Source: Thermoflexus sp. (GTDB lineage Bacteria; Chloroflexota; Anaerolineae; Thermoflexales; Thermoflexaceae). From it: a stretch of DNA of 14,989 nucleotides. Shown here in pieces: positions 14,931-14,989 of the stretch. Location: assembly GCA_017743605.1 (NCBI GenBank), contig JAGHYO010000030.1, positions 1-14,989 of the forward strand, read 5' to 3'. Both the position numbers and the translations under genes were made by a program. A model generated the notes under the pieces. That model saw only the letters and a list, made by a program, of their open reading frames with translations, was not told the DNA's origin and searched no databases. Numbering within the stretch: position 1 is the first letter of the stretch; each line of letters begins with the position of its first letter.

Positions 14931-14989
14931 GTGTGGAATCCGATCGATGCGCTGTTGGGGTTGTTCTCCCTGGACATCGGCATCGATCT
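14931..14989 (+). CDS. mreB: Rod-shape actin homologue MreB, N-terminus only (cut by window end)
   Basis: The GTG at 14931 opens a frame of 19 complete codons to the window edge, with GAGGGAG 10 bases upstream. The residues LLGLFSLDIGID match the start of MreB, where a short amphipathic N-terminal segment leads into the first phosphate-binding strand of the actin fold (xDIGIDLGTAN). MreB filaments guide cell-wall synthesis along the long axis. The sequence runs off the end before the diagnostic GTAN, so an MreB-like or Hsp70-fold relative is possible but less likely given the FSLDIGID context. Confidence 0.82.
   Translation, partial: MWNPIDALLGLFSLDIGID

Overview
The window is a GC-rich, gene-dense bacterial chromosome segment with no rRNA, tRNA, CRISPR array or insertion sequence that I can see. 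Arg/Glu/Leu/Pro-rich proteins, GTG and TTG starts and the gene content suggest a thermophilic Chloroflexota-like bacterium (Thermoflexus/Anaerolineae type). That assignment is inference from protein style, not from a marker gene.

Left end (1-201): the last 40 codons of a probable membrane protein, then a short non-coding stretch. A 15-base near-identical direct repeat (GGG[A/G]TTCGCATAGCC) occurs twice, 61 bases apart; one copy lies inside the end of the reading frame and the other just upstream of the next gene.

Surface-polysaccharide block (202-9152): two plus-strand genes encode a membrane glycosyltransferase (GT2) with an N-terminal MshEN-type c-di-GMP-binding domain, and an overlapping polytopic GT-C-like protein. 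They converge on a three-gene minus-strand operon: PHP-family metallohydrolase, then NDP-sugar epimerase/dehydratase, then a 1183-residue O-antigen ligase/polymerase-like protein carrying a second membrane block and a TPR tail. Together they look like sugar-nucleotide conversion, glycan assembly and glycan transfer at the cell surface, with a possible c-di-GMP input.

Divergent control region (9153-9336): contains a perfect GTAAC-N4-GTTAC inverted repeat, an extended -10 promoter reading right, and strong Shine-Dalgarno sequences for both flanking genes.

Right block (9337-14823, plus strand, tightly packed): slipin/band-7 membrane protein, a cation diffusion facilitator (CDF) with three tandem C-terminal domains, a bicupin overlapping the CDF by ATGA, a 7TM-HD (PgpH-type) c-di-AMP phosphodiesterase, and YbeY overlapping it by GTGA. 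A good sigma-70-type promoter (TTGCTG-17-TATAAT) follows, with a hairpin-containing leader and the first 19 codons of mreB, cut by the window edge. This block combines membrane organisation, metal export, second-messenger turnover, RNA maturation and cell shape.

I see no clear multi-gene defence or mobile system. The least ordinary items are the c-di-GMP-type glycosyltransferase, the triple-domain CDF coupled to a half-degenerate bicupin, and the repeat pair at the left end.
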